From contig JAKSTS010000009.1 in NCBI GenBank assembly GCA_024402455.1, positions 1-30,638 of the forward strand: 30,638 nt of DNA. Direction: 5' to 3'. The notes beneath the pieces were generated by a model. The model made no database searches, had not been told where the DNA came from, and saw only the letters and a program-made list of their open reading frames with translations. Source of the DNA: Treponemataceae bacterium (GTDB lineage Bacteria > Spirochaetota > Spirochaetia > Treponematales > Treponemataceae). Below are positions 22,954 through 30,638 of this stretch, piece after piece. A program made the position numbers and the translations under genes. How positions within the stretch are numbered: the stretch's first letter is position 1; each line of letters opens with the position of its first letter.

Positions 22954-23000
22954 AACGTCAGCATATTCACATAATTATTTAAAAAGAAAAGGAGAAAATC

Positions 23001-24338
23001 GTGAAATTCAACTTTCCAGAAAATCTTTATACGGAAGTTCGCATTGAAGAATTTAAATCTGCCAATTTCAGTCTAAAAGACAAAGAAATTGACGGCAACA
23101 GCGAAATTTGTGTTAATGGCGTAATGATCCGCATTTTTGACGGAAAAATGTGGTACACAAGCCAGACAAATGATTTGGATTGCATTCAAAAAGAAATTGA
23201 TAATCTTTCTGCTCTGGCACAGCCAAATAAAAATATTCTAAAAAACAAAATCGTCAAAAATTTCAGTGTAAACAAAGAAACAGTCCTTGTTTTTGAAGGC
23301 GAAAATGATTTTAGAAAGCTGACAAAAGAAGACAGGGAAAAAATTGTAAACCACTATTACAAAGCATGTTCAGACAAAAAAATTAAAGAAATCAAAATGA
23401 CATACACAAGCTTTTCATATAACCATACAAAAAAAAGCTTTTACACCAGCAAAGGCACAGAAATCGTTCAGGACTATCAGCGCGGCAATATTTCCATGTA
23501 TTTTGCAATAAATGCAAATGACTTTAATTTTGATGCACGCAAGCAGATTTATGGTTTTTCGTTTGATGAACTTTGGAACCACGAAAATGAAATTATTGAA
23601 GAACGCGACAGATGCCTTGAATTTGCAAAAAAATCTGTTCCAGTGGAACCGGGCGAATACTGCTGTGTTCTTGCACCGACTGTTACTTCAGTTTTTACAC
23701 ATGAAAGTTTCGGTCACAAAAGCGAAGCAGATTTTATGCTGAACGATAAAACACTGCGCGAAGAATGGACAATGGGGAAAAAAGTCGGCAACGAAAAAGT
23801 TTCCATAATTGATGAAGGTGATGGTCTTTATCATGGTTATTGTCCGTATGATGATGAAGGTAACAAAAAGCAGAAAGTTTATCTTATGAAAAACGGCGTG
23901 TTGACAGGTCGCCTGCATGATGCAAAATCTGCCGCAGTTTTAGGCGAAAAAACTACAGGCAACGCACGTGCACAAGATTTTCATAATTCTCCGATGGTTC
24001 GCATGACAAACACTTATATGGAAAACGGACAGGACAATCCGGAAGACATTATAAAAGGCGTAAAAAACGGAATTTATGTTTATGACTGGAATTATGGAAC
24101 AGGAAATTCAACTTTTACAATTCAGCCTCATTCGGCTTATAAAATTAAAGATGGAAAACTTGCCGAGCCGGTTAGAATAAACGTTGTTACAGGTTCAGTC
24201 TTTCAGACTTTGTTTGACATTGATGCAGTCGGAAACGACCTTGAATTTTTCAGCGGAATGTGCGGAAAAAACGGGCAGTCAATGCCAACTGCCGTCGGCG
24301 GTCCGACAATTCGTGTAAAAAAACTTACTGTAAACTAA
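23001..24338 (+). CDS. tldD: TldD-family metalloprotease subunit
   Basis: The start is a GTG at 23001, fixed by AAGGAG at 22989-22994 with 6-nt spacing. The 445-residue protein carries the zinc-binding HExxxH of TldD in TSVFTHESFGHKSEADF, followed by GDGLYHGYCPYDDEG, YLMKNGVLTGRLHDAKSAAV and GNARAQDF, all typical. TldD pairs with TldE to form a heterodimer that cleaves unfolded peptides in its inner chamber; in other bacteria it matures modified peptides such as microcin B17 and degrades the CcdA antitoxin. The partner follows after 15 bases. No peptide precursor gene is evident nearby. Confidence 0.93.
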   Translation: MKFNFPENLYTEVRIEEFKSANFSLKDKEIDGNSEICVNGVMIRIFDGKMWYTSQTNDLDCIQKEIDNLSALAQPNKNILKNKIVKNFSVNKETVLVFEGENDFRKLTKEDREKIVNHYYKACSDKKIKEIKMTYTSFSYNHTKKSFYTSKGTEIVQDYQRGNISMYFAINANDFNFDARKQIYGFSFDELWNHENEIIEERDRCLEFAKKSVPVEPGEYCCVLAPTVTSVFTHESFGHKSEADFMLNDKTLREEWTMGKKVGNEKVSIIDEGDGLYHGYCPYDDEGNKKQKVYLMKNGVLTGRLHDAKSAAVLGEKTTGNARAQDFHNSPMVRMTNTYMENGQDNPEDIIKGVKNGIYVYDWNYGTGNSTFTIQPHSAYKIKDGKLAEPVRINVVTGSVFQTLFDIDAVGNDLEFFSGMCGKNGQSMPTAVGGPTIRVKKLTVN

Positions 24339-24353
24339 AAAACGGAGCATAAA

Positions 24354-25526
24354 ATGAGCAAAGATTTTCATAAAGAAAAATATACATCACACGGTCAGAT
24401 TTCAAACGTTTCAATTCAAGAAAACGAAATTGTGCGTTTCAACAAAACTGACGAACTAGAACAGTCTTTTAGAGTTTATAAAGACGGCAAGGCAGGCATT
24501 TATTTTCAACAGGGAAAAATGAATGATGACGAAGGATATGCAAAAGCAGAAAAAAATCTGGAACTTGACCGGCCGTATCCTTTTGAACTTGAAACTGGAA
24601 ACAGAAGCCGCGACAAAGTTGAAAAGCTTCCAACAGATGCAGAACTTATGGCTCTTGCAAAAAAATGCCTTAAATTCCTTAAAAAAAATTATCCCGATTA
24701 TACTTTTGAAGGAGAAGTCGGCAGTCAGTGTTTTCTTGAAAAAGCAGAAAATGATCTTGGACTTAATTATTCAAACCGCGACGGTAATACAACTGCAGAT
24801 TTTTCTTTTAAGCACAAAGACAGCAAAGATATTTCAGACGGCTATTTCAGTTTTACAGCCAGAACTTTCAGCTATAATAAATTTAAAGCTTTTGCCAACC
24901 GCTGGCTTGAAAATTTCACGGTTCAGGTTGAAATGCCAGAAGAATGCATAATTATGGACCAGTATTATGAACTGACCGGCAAGCTCAAGCAGTGTCTTGA
25001 TGTTGAAGCTTTGAAACGCGGAACTTCATTGCTGAGCGGCAAAATCGGACAGGAAATTTTCTCAAAAGATTTTTCTGTTCTGCATGATGTTTCTGATAAA
25101 ACAACATGGATGAACAAATTCTGGGACGGCGACTGTCTTGTTCCAAAAGGAGACAAAGTTTATTTCATAAAAAATGGAAAAGTGCTTCGTGGCTATGCAG
25201 ACAAAAAAACTGCAAAAAAATATCACGTAAAAGCAATTCCAGGTTCTGCATACACCAATTTCAGCGACATTCCGCCAAACGGCGGTGCAGGCATGACAAT
25301 AAAACCTTCAAGAAAATCTGCAAAAGAGCTTTTAAATGGAAAACTCGCCATCATTCCGATTCAGTCTTTTGGCGGCGGTTTTAAAGAAAAAGGTGAATAC
25401 ACAATGCCTGTTCAGATTGGGCTTTTAACCGACGGTGAAAAGATTCTTGGTCGTGTCCCGCCGTTAACAATTTCTACAAACATGTTTGACATGTTCGGCA
25501 AAGATTTTATCGGAGTTTCAAAGTAA
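24354..25526 (+). CDS. tldE: TldE/PmbA-like partner subunit
   Basis: This 390-residue protein lacks the HExxxH motif, as expected for the non-catalytic TldE side. It shares the TldD/E fold: an N-terminal region with repeated strands (EQSFRVYKDGKAGIYFQ), a central ferredoxin-like part, and a C-terminal beta-rich domain (DGDCLVPKGDKVYFIKNGKV, GSAYTNFSDIPPNGGAG, PVQIGLLTDGEKILGRVPPL). An AACGGAG site precedes the ATG. It follows tldD by 15 bases in an operon. Divergence from classical PmbA is noticeable, so the symbol is tentative. A strong terminator follows. Confidence 0.82.
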   Translation: MSKDFHKEKYTSHGQISNVSIQENEIVRFNKTDELEQSFRVYKDGKAGIYFQQGKMNDDEGYAKAEKNLELDRPYPFELETGNRSRDKVEKLPTDAELMALAKKCLKFLKKNYPDYTFEGEVGSQCFLEKAENDLGLNYSNRDGNTTADFSFKHKDSKDISDGYFSFTARTFSYNKFKAFANRWLENFTVQVEMPEECIIMDQYYELTGKLKQCLDVEALKRGTSLLSGKIGQEIFSKDFSVLHDVSDKTTWMNKFWDGDCLVPKGDKVYFIKNGKVLRGYADKKTAKKYHVKAIPGSAYTNFSDIPPNGGAGMTIKPSRKSAKELLNGKLAIIPIQSFGGGFKEKGEYTMPVQIGLLTDGEKILGRVPPLTISTNMFDMFGKDFIGVSK

Positions 25527-25597
25527 AACAAGATTAAAAACGACAAAGTAATTCTGTTCAAAGCACAGACTGCAAAATTATAACAGACACATCTAAG

Positions 25598-25652
25598 CAA
25601 CGGGCTGCACTTCACACCATTTCAAAACAGGTGCAGTCCGTTGTTTTATTTT
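25598..25652. terminator. Bidirectional terminator between tldE and the GH127 gene
   Basis: CAACGGGCTGCAC (25598-25610) pairs with GTGCAGTCCGTTG (25631-25643) with one G-T mismatch, followed by TTTTATTTT. It touches the stop codon of the convergent GH127 gene. Confidence 0.85.
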
Positions 25653-27415
25653 CAGATTTTTTTTGAAAAATATACTGAATATCTGGTATGATGAATCGAA
25701 TAAAACGGCTTCAGACAATAAGAAATATTTTTTGCAGCGGCTTCAGCCTTTGTTTCAAAGGTCAAAGATTTTTCATCTTTCAAAATAACCCAGTCAAGAT
25801 TTTTTTCATCAGTCAGAATACTGCCCGGTTCCAGTGCAGGCAATTCCATATAAACAAGCTGATTTTCAACAATGTCGCAGGGCAAATCTTGGGCACCTAA
25901 ATCTGCGGCAAGTACAACCGGACCATATAAAACCGAAAAATTTCCACTGTTGTCGCGTGTCTGCCGTACATTCAATTTCAAAGGAAGAGCAAATTCAAAG
26001 CAGTCATCTGCTTTTGGGTTTTCAGACAAAATAAAATATCCGTCAGCTTCTTTTTTATGGTTATTCATCCATTCTGGCACACGGATTTTCAAAGTTTTTC
26101 GGTTTTTTCCGGCTTTTAAAACTTTTACAGTTACTTTCTGTTCATACGGAAAATCTGTTTTGATTTGAATTTTCCAGCCGTCAGCTGTTTCAAATGTTGA
26201 AGGAATGAACAAGTTTATGTAAATGGTGTCATCATAATCTTGTACTATAAAACGTCCGTAACGTTCCGGATTTTCCATGCCTGTTCCAACACAGCACCAC
26301 CATGCATTTTCAAAATCGCCATAAATTTTAAAGAAACCAGGCTTCATTCCGACAAAATATGTTTTTGCTCCAGTTTCAGGGTCTTGAGAAGATAAAATGT
26401 GGTTATACAAGGCGGTTTCATAAAAATCTGCATAATATGCTGTTCTGTTCCATTCAAAAAGATGTTCTGCAAGTTCAAGCATGTTATATGTGTTGCATGT
26501 TTCGCAAGTGTCTCTTTCAAGAGGTTCTTCAAATGGAGCACCAAAATGCTCGCCTTTAGAATTTCCACCGATTACATAAGAATGATTTTCCGTAACTGTT
26601 TTAAAGAAAAATTCGCACGCTGTACGGTATTCTTCTTTTTTGGTCAGTTCGTACAGTTTTGCAAGACCAATAATCTTTGGAATCTGTGTATTCGCATGAT
26701 AGCCCTGCAATTTATCCTGCCGTTCAATTAATGGCTTTACAATTTCGTTATGTATAAAACGTTCAGATAAATCAAGATATTCTTTTTTATTTGTAATTTC
26801 ATACATATCTACCATAACCTTGCACATTCCGCCATGTTCGCAGGTGAGCATTTTTTGAAACTGTTCATCATTTAAATTTTTAAGTCCATTGACTGCCCAG
26901 TCTGACATTCCGGTTACAATTTTCAAAGCATCGTCGTTTTTTCCAAGTTTAAAGGCATCTATTAAGCCTGCATAAATTTTATGAATTGCATACCACGGCA
27001 CCCACCAGTCTGCAAGATTAAAACGGTCTACATAAAATTCGCCTGTAAAAACCTGGTCAAAAGGTATTGACGGAATGCTGTCGAAAAATCCGTCTTTACG
27101 CTGAAGCTTTTTTATTTCGCTTATTGTGTAATCAAGATTTTGTTTTGATATTCTGCTGCCAGTTGCTGCATAAAAACCGGCAAGTGCCGAAAGATAGTGC
27201 CCCAAAGAATGACCGCGCAAAGTTCTGTCATTCCATTCACCAAAAGTCAAAGATTCCCAGCCGCCATAAGGAAGAGCTTTTGGTTTCTGCCCCATTGCAA
27301 TATATGCAGAAGCAAGCAGCCTGTCAGGGTTTACACGCAAAACATAATCTAAACCGGTTTCTTGAGATTTTCCAAATAATGAATTGGGTTCAATTTTTGA
27401 ATTCTGTATATACAC
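25652..27415 (-). CDS. GH127-type (DUF1680) glycoside hydrolase
   Basis: The start is a GTG, chosen because AAGGAG lies 6 bases upstream. The 587-residue protein has the (alpha/alpha)6 barrel markers FGEWNDRTLRGHSLGHYLSA (58-77), LADWWVPWYAIHKIYAGL (134-151) and GYHANTQIPKIIGLA. The metal and nucleophile cysteines are in DTCETCNTYNMLELA (C304, C307) and WWCCVGTGMENPERYG (C374, C375). In the characterised Bifidobacterium beta-L-arabinofuranosidase such cysteines plus a Glu bind zinc and one Cys is the nucleophile. There is no signal peptide, so it acts in the cytoplasm on imported arabino-oligosaccharides or related sugars. The divergent AraC gene is its likely regulator. Exact specificity is uncertain. 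Confidence 0.9.
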   Translation of the reverse strand: MYIQNSKIEPNSLFGKSQETGLDYVLRVNPDRLLASAYIAMGQKPKALPYGGWESLTFGEWNDRTLRGHSLGHYLSALAGFYAATGSRISKQNLDYTISEIKKLQRKDGFFDSIPSIPFDQVFTGEFYVDRFNLADWWVPWYAIHKIYAGLIDAFKLGKNDDALKIVTGMSDWAVNGLKNLNDEQFQKMLTCEHGGMCKVMVDMYEITNKKEYLDLSERFIHNEIVKPLIERQDKLQGYHANTQIPKIIGLAKLYELTKKEEYRTACEFFFKTVTENHSYVIGGNSKGEHFGAPFEEPLERDTCETCNTYNMLELAEHLFEWNRTAYYADFYETALYNHILSSQDPETGAKTYFVGMKPGFFKIYGDFENAWWCCVGTGMENPERYGRFIVQDYDDTIYINLFIPSTFETADGWKIQIKTDFPYEQKVTVKVLKAGKNRKTLKIRVPEWMNNHKKEADGYFILSENPKADDCFEFALPLKLNVRQTRDNSGNFSVLYGPVVLAADLGAQDLPCDIVENQLVYMELPALEPGSILTDEKNLDWVILKDEKSLTFETKAEAAAKNISYCLKPFYSIHHTRYSVYFSKKI

Positions 27416-27466
27416 AACAAACTCCTTAAAAATTCAGTTTCTAAACTTGTTTTTATAATAATTATG

Positions 27467-27517
27467 TTGCCTTAATAAAAAAAGCCACATAAAATAGAGG
27501 AAACGTGCGGAATTCCG
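27467..27517 (+). promoter_or_regulatory. araC-type gene promoter and palindrome
   Basis: TTGCCT (27467-27472), a 17-nt spacer and TAAAAT (27490-27495). The predicted short leader contains the 10-bp palindrome CGGAATTCCG (27508-27517), 7 bases before the ATG. It may be an operator or block ribosome access. The intergenic region is only 109 bp, so both divergent promoters must overlap. Confidence 0.5.
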
Positions 27518-27524
27518 ACTTTTT

Positions 27525-28445
27525 ATGAATTATTTTTTATTTTCAAATATTGACCAGACAAAACTGAACGAATGCGCTGTTGCAATGCTGAATCCAGGCT
27601 GGATTCATATGAAGCGCAAAATGAACAACGAAACAGTTTTGATTATCGGAAAGAAAAATGCAACGCTGATTGATGACGAAGGCGTAACTCTTGAAATTAA
27701 GCCGAATAGAATGATTCTACTTGCGGCAAACAGACTGCACAAAGGCATTGAACCAATAAAAGAAGCTGTGTCATATTACTGGTTTCATTTTATGCAGCAA
27801 ATTCAAATTGAAAACAAAGCACAATATGTTTTGCCGGAATTAATTGATGAAAAAGAAGCCTGCACAATTCTGAGCAATGCAGCAATTGCATACGAACGCT
27901 TAAAAAATGAAATAATTCTTCCGCAAAGCATGGACCTGCAGAACACTGCGCAAATTACGAATCTATGCAATGATATTTTGCACGAAATCAAAAATCCGGG
28001 TTTTTCGCCGCTTATTGCAAAAAATCTTTTTATAAACCTTTTAATCGAACTTGCAAAAGAAGCTTTCTGTCAAAACGGCAAGAGCACAAAAACAGACGCA
28101 GGTTCGGCTCTTGTAAACCAGGTTCTGCTCATTCTGGAAGATGAACTTAGCAATGCAAATGCTTCTGTAAAATATTTTGCAGACAGACTGAATGTAAACG
28201 CAGATTATCTTGGACGCTGCTTTAAAGAAATTATGCACATCTCTGTCGGACAATACATTGCACGGCGACGCATTGAGCTTGCATGCACAAGATTAAGAGA
28301 AACTTCTGATAATATAGCAGAAATCTATAAACAATGCGGATTTGGAAGCCGGAGACAGTTTTACGACGAATTTAAACAGCACACAAATAAAACGCCGGCC
28401 TGTTACCGGGCAGAAAGTGCTTACATTGGCATAAACAGTTTATAA
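27525..28445 (+). CDS. AraC-family transcriptional regulator
   Basis: This 306-residue protein has an N-terminal cupin-like sensor half (VLIIGKKNATLIDDEG, NRMILLAANRLHKGIEPI, SYYWFHF) and a C-terminal AraC DNA-binding domain (about 205-300). Its two helix-turn-helix parts are ASVKYFADRLNVNADYLGRC and DNIAEIYKQCGFGSRRQFYD, followed by FKQHTNKTPACYR. It lies divergent to the GH127-type gene and probably activates it in response to a sugar; this is inferred from layout. The ATG has no clear Shine-Dalgarno site. Confidence 0.9.
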   Translation: MNYFLFSNIDQTKLNECAVAMLNPGWIHMKRKMNNETVLIIGKKNATLIDDEGVTLEIKPNRMILLAANRLHKGIEPIKEAVSYYWFHFMQQIQIENKAQYVLPELIDEKEACTILSNAAIAYERLKNEIILPQSMDLQNTAQITNLCNDILHEIKNPGFSPLIAKNLFINLLIELAKEAFCQNGKSTKTDAGSALVNQVLLILEDELSNANASVKYFADRLNVNADYLGRCFKEIMHISVGQYIARRRIELACTRLRETSDNIAEIYKQCGFGSRRQFYDEFKQHTNKTPACYRAESAYIGINSL

Positions 28446-28481
28446 TTTTGATATTCTCAGAAACACTGCATTAATCTGCAT

Positions 28482-28520
28482 AAAAAAAGCCCCCGCTGTT
28501 TTGGACAACGAAGGGCTTTA
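28482..28520 (-). terminator. Terminator of the lipoprotein/SHOCT unit
   Basis: On the minus strand AAAGCCC (28513-28519) and GGGCTTT (28486-28492) close a hairpin that runs into a T-tract. On the plus strand it may also end the AraC transcript, although no good T run follows there. Confidence 0.75.
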
Positions 28521-28552
28521 AGCGGTTTTATAAAACTGACAGAAATCTTAGT

Positions 28553-29119
28553 CTAGAATTCATCAAATTTTGATAAAATCTGTTCAAGACGGCGTTCCTG
28601 CTTCTTTGTCAAATCCTCATCATCAAGCAAATAACACAAGCTGATAAGGTCATCGATTTTTTTATCAAGCTGGTTAAGCATATCATCTACGCTCATTGTA
28701 TAATCCGGATCTGCGTAGTTAGGATCTCCTTCAAGATTTACATAGCGGGTCTCACCTGCCTTACCGACTGTATGCAATTCCAGATTATCCAGATAACTGA
28801 ATACCGGAGACATTCCTGCCGAGTATGCATCTTCTGGATCCTTGATGGATTTCAATTGTTTCTGATATGCATCAATGTCTTTCTTGAATTCTTTGAAATA
28901 CGCTATTGCCTCTTCCTTTGAATCAAACTCTACCCTATAGTTATTCAGGACAAAATAAGGAACTTCCACCACCCATGCGCTATAATCCGGATCTGTATCG
29001 CCAATGTAATACTTTCTATCTGGAACGGATGCAGATTTTTTCTGCATATTTCCTTTTTTCCCGCATGAAGAAAATACGAGTGAACAAACAATTAAAATTA
29101 GCAAAAACAACCGTTTCAT
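28553..29119 (-). CDS. Lipoprotein of unknown function
   Basis: This 188-residue protein has a lipoprotein signal (MKRLFLLILIVCSLVF, lipobox SSC, Cys19). The mature part is acidic and probably mostly helical (DSKEEAIAYFKEFKKDIDAY, MSVDDMLNQLDKKIDDLISL, LTKKQERRLEQILSKF) with Tyr/Asp-rich turns such as GDPNYADPDY. No family recognised. GGAGG lies 6 bases before the ATG. It is the last gene of a probable three-gene unit, following the 29140-29670 SHOCT gene by 20 bases. Confidence 0.75.
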   Translation of the reverse strand: MKRLFLLILIVCSLVFSSCGKKGNMQKKSASVPDRKYYIGDTDPDYSAWVVEVPYFVLNNYRVEFDSKEEAIAYFKEFKKDIDAYQKQLKSIKDPEDAYSAGMSPVFSYLDNLELHTVGKAGETRYVNLEGDPNYADPDYTMSVDDMLNQLDKKIDDLISLCYLLDDEDLTKKQERRLEQILSKFDEF

Positions 29120-29139
29120 TTTTCCTCCTGTTATTGAAA

Positions 29140-29670
29140 CTACATATTCGCCAGAATTTTAGCTTTCTGCGAAGCAAATTCTTCATCACTCAGGATACCT
29201 TTTGCTTTAAGCTCTGCAAGTTTCTCTAACTGATCAGAAAGATCACCAGAGGAAATAGCTTTTGCACTTGTAGACTGTCCTTTACCATCTCTGAATTCAT
29301 CTTCAATACGATTAAAAATTTCTTCTATTGCTGTTTTAACCATATTTTTTTGATAGAAATAAAACCCAATCGGTATAAGCCAACAAACCGTAGTAAAAAG
29401 GCCACATATTAAGAAAATCCAAAACCAGCCAGAAGGTTTATATTCTACATGCGCAACCAAAAGCGCATCGTTATCTTTTGATTTTAATTCAACAACAGTT
29501 TTATCGGTTCTATTAATAGAGCCAAAAGTAGTGTTAATACCTCCAACAGAAAGAATCCGTCCATTGTTATAAACAGAATCTGATGTTCTCCTAAAAGAAT
29601 CTTCCATAAACTGGATAATATCATTCTCAGAGGCTTGTGTTTTAAATCTTCTACTCAAATCGTAATTCAT
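29140..29670 (-). CDS. SHOCT-domain membrane protein
   Basis: This 176-residue protein begins MNYDLSRRFKTQASENDIIQ, with a beta-rich soluble part that has the look of a lipid-interaction-like sensor (INRTDKTVVELKSKDNDALL). A membrane segment (about 82-113) and an amphipathic helix follow. It ends in a SHOCT motif: QLEKLAELKAKGILSDEEF, then ASQKAKIL. SHOCT is a short oligomerisation helix pair found at the end of many bacterial proteins. The next gene upstream ends with nearly the same 30 residues. Confidence 0.75.
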   Translation of the reverse strand: MNYDLSRRFKTQASENDIIQFMEDSFRRTSDSVYNNGRILSVGGINTTFGSINRTDKTVVELKSKDNDALLVAHVEYKPSGWFWIFLICGLFTTVCWLIPIGFYFYQKNMVKTAIEEIFNRIEDEFRDGKGQSTSAKAISSGDLSDQLEKLAELKAKGILSDEEFASQKAKILANM

Positions 29671-29683
29671 TTTTATTTATCCA

Positions 29684-30265
29684 TTAGTTTAATCCTAGTA
29701 ATTTTGCTTTCTGTGTAGCAAATTCCTCATCACTCAAAATGCCTTTTTCTTTGAGTGCTGCCAGTTTTTCAAGTTGAACTGTTATATCTTCCTGTGATGG
29801 CTTTGAAGAAGATGTTTCTGACGGAGAAGAACTTACAGATGATGAAGAATATGAAGCTACAGAACTATTAAAAAGGCCTGCATCAACTAAAAGCTGCTGT
29901 TTTTCAGGATCTTCAACAACATAACCTTCTGCAAGCCGCTTTTTAATAAAATTGAAATAATAGTTTTTTGTGCGAATAATATTAAATACAAAAACTGCTG
30001 TAATAATAATCACTCCAACAACAGGATCGACTGTAACAAAAACACAAGAAATAAAGATTGCAAGAAATTGAAGTACAAATAATAGCAAATCTTTCTTATT
30101 CACCGGACTTATAGTCAATGGTGAAAAACAATGAAACCGAAAGTAAATAAATCCTTTAAGAAAGGACATTTTAATTTCCCTTGGACAATTTACAATTATG
30201 TCCGGCGAACCATTTTTTCGTAGAGTAATCTCTACCTCTTTTTCTTTTTTTTCTTTTTTCGCCAT
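29684..30265 (-). CDS. SHOCT-domain membrane protein, first gene of the unit
   Basis: This 193-residue protein starts with a lysine-rich stretch (MAKKEKKEKEVEI), then a hydrophobic region with two membrane segments (about 60-78 and 83-97). A Ser-rich linker (about 133-156) leads to a SHOCT end: VQLEKLAALKEKGILSDEEF, then ATQKAKLLGLN. An AAAGGA site lies close before the ATG. The stop is 13 bases from the next SHOCT gene, so they are cotranscribed and perhaps interact through their SHOCT ends. Function unknown. Confidence 0.75.
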   Translation of the reverse strand: MAKKEKKEKEVEITLRKNGSPDIIVNCPREIKMSFLKGFIYFRFHCFSPLTISPVNKKDLLLFVLQFLAIFISCVFVTVDPVVGVIIITAVFVFNIIRTKNYYFNFIKKRLAEGYVVEDPEKQQLLVDAGLFNSSVASYSSSSVSSSPSETSSSKPSQEDITVQLEKLAALKEKGILSDEEFATQKAKLLGLN

Positions 30266-30331
30266 CTTGGATGTCCTTTATATATATGCCTTATCGTTGT
30301 TACTTAGACTACTTGTTTTGCTAAAAAGCAA

Positions 30332-30341
30332 CGAAATTTCG
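30332..30341. promoter_or_regulatory. Palindrome in the divergent region before the XRE gene
   Basis: CGAAATTTCG is a 10-bp perfect palindrome 36 to 45 bases before the XRE start and close to the promoter zone of the divergent SHOCT unit. It may be an operator; short palindromes also arise by chance. Confidence 0.3.
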
Positions 30342-30377
30342 AAGTATATTAAACGAATAATCACAACTTGGTTTTTT

Positions 30378-30638
30378 ATGGATATTCTCGAAAAAATAAC
30401 AAAAATGCGGCTTGAAAGAGGCTGGTCTGAATATGAACTTGCTGAAAGAGCGGGCTTAACACAATCTACTATTTCATCGTGGTATAGAAAAAACTTAATT
30501 CCATCAATTCCATCGTTACAGCATATATGTGATGCCTATGGAATTACTTTGTCTCAATTTTTTATTGAAGATGAATGTTTTTCAGAAGAATTAACAAAAG
30601 CACAAATTGCAATTCTAGACCGCTGGTACCGTCTTACT
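30378..30638 (+). CDS. XRE-family transcriptional regulator, N-terminal part
   Basis: The frame is open from ATG 30378 to the right edge, giving 87 residues without a stop, so the gene is cut by the window. It reads MDILEKITKMRLERGWSEYE, then LAERAGLTQSTISSWYRKNL and LQHICDAYGITLSQFF: a complete XRE helix-turn-helix (residues 3-62). The family often ends soon after a W-Y-R-L segment such as DRWYRLT here, so little is probably missing. The ATG has no clear Shine-Dalgarno sequence. It is divergent from the SHOCT unit. Confidence 0.85.
   Translation, partial: MDILEKITKMRLERGWSEYELAERAGLTQSTISSWYRKNLIPSIPSLQHICDAYGITLSQFFIEDECFSEELTKAQIAILDRWYRLT

Overview
The window is a low-GC bacterial chromosome segment. 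Its content fits a host-associated Treponema-like spirochaete: a GTP-type PEP carboxykinase, intracellular plant-glycan hydrolases, HD-GYP and PP2C-type signalling, many small lipoproteins, and intergenic palindromic repeats of the GTCAT-N-CTGAA type. This assignment is inferred from gene content and base composition and was not tested by search.

Layout. (1) 1-638 is the 3' end of pckG with a strong terminator. (2) 836-4470 is a plastic stretch. It holds a RelB/YoeB-type toxin-antitoxin pair, a YcxB-like membrane protein, and a perfect 452-bp direct repeat (1865-2316 = 3319-3770). The repeat brackets a secreted-protein gene and a decayed second YcxB copy, and it leaves a truncated 5' copy of the pseudouridine synthase gene upstream of the intact one. 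(3) 4552-7417, minus strand: a membrane protein with a BamE-like tail, a THUMP-type RNA methyltransferase and dapB. (4) 7591-10436: an HD-GYP protein, a small zinc-ribbon protein and ychF. (5) 10643-13435, minus: two paralogous lipoproteins and a CobW-type metallochaperone GTPase with a very His-rich insert. (6) 13743-17371, minus: a CBS-PP2C phosphatase, a Tim44-like zinc-ribbon membrane protein and a DUF2007-like protein. (7) 17372-21096: a palindromic-repeat region, an XRE regulator with membrane and zinc-ribbon parts, a small membrane protein, and aspS with a second diverged copy of its 3' tail downstream and a MITE-like element upstream. (8) 21345-25526, plus: a cytoplasmic GH5 enzyme, a 627-bp hairpin-rich non-coding region and the tldD/tldE pair. 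(9) 25652-28445: a GH127-type enzyme divergent from an AraC regulator. (10) 28553-30638: a lipoprotein and two SHOCT-domain membrane proteins on the minus strand, then the start of an XRE regulator on the plus strand.

Most genes are ordinary. The points most worth following are the repeat structures: the 452-bp duplication, a roughly 121-bp element with 18-bp imperfect terminal inverted repeats, the second aspS tail with embedded hairpins, and the hairpin field at 22426-22820. Three genes also have promoter -10 boxes almost touching the start codon and no Shine-Dalgarno sequence (candidate leaderless mRNAs), and a perfect 17-bp palindrome lies upstream of the metallochaperone gene. No CRISPR array, tRNA, rRNA, transposase gene or phage structural gene was recognised.
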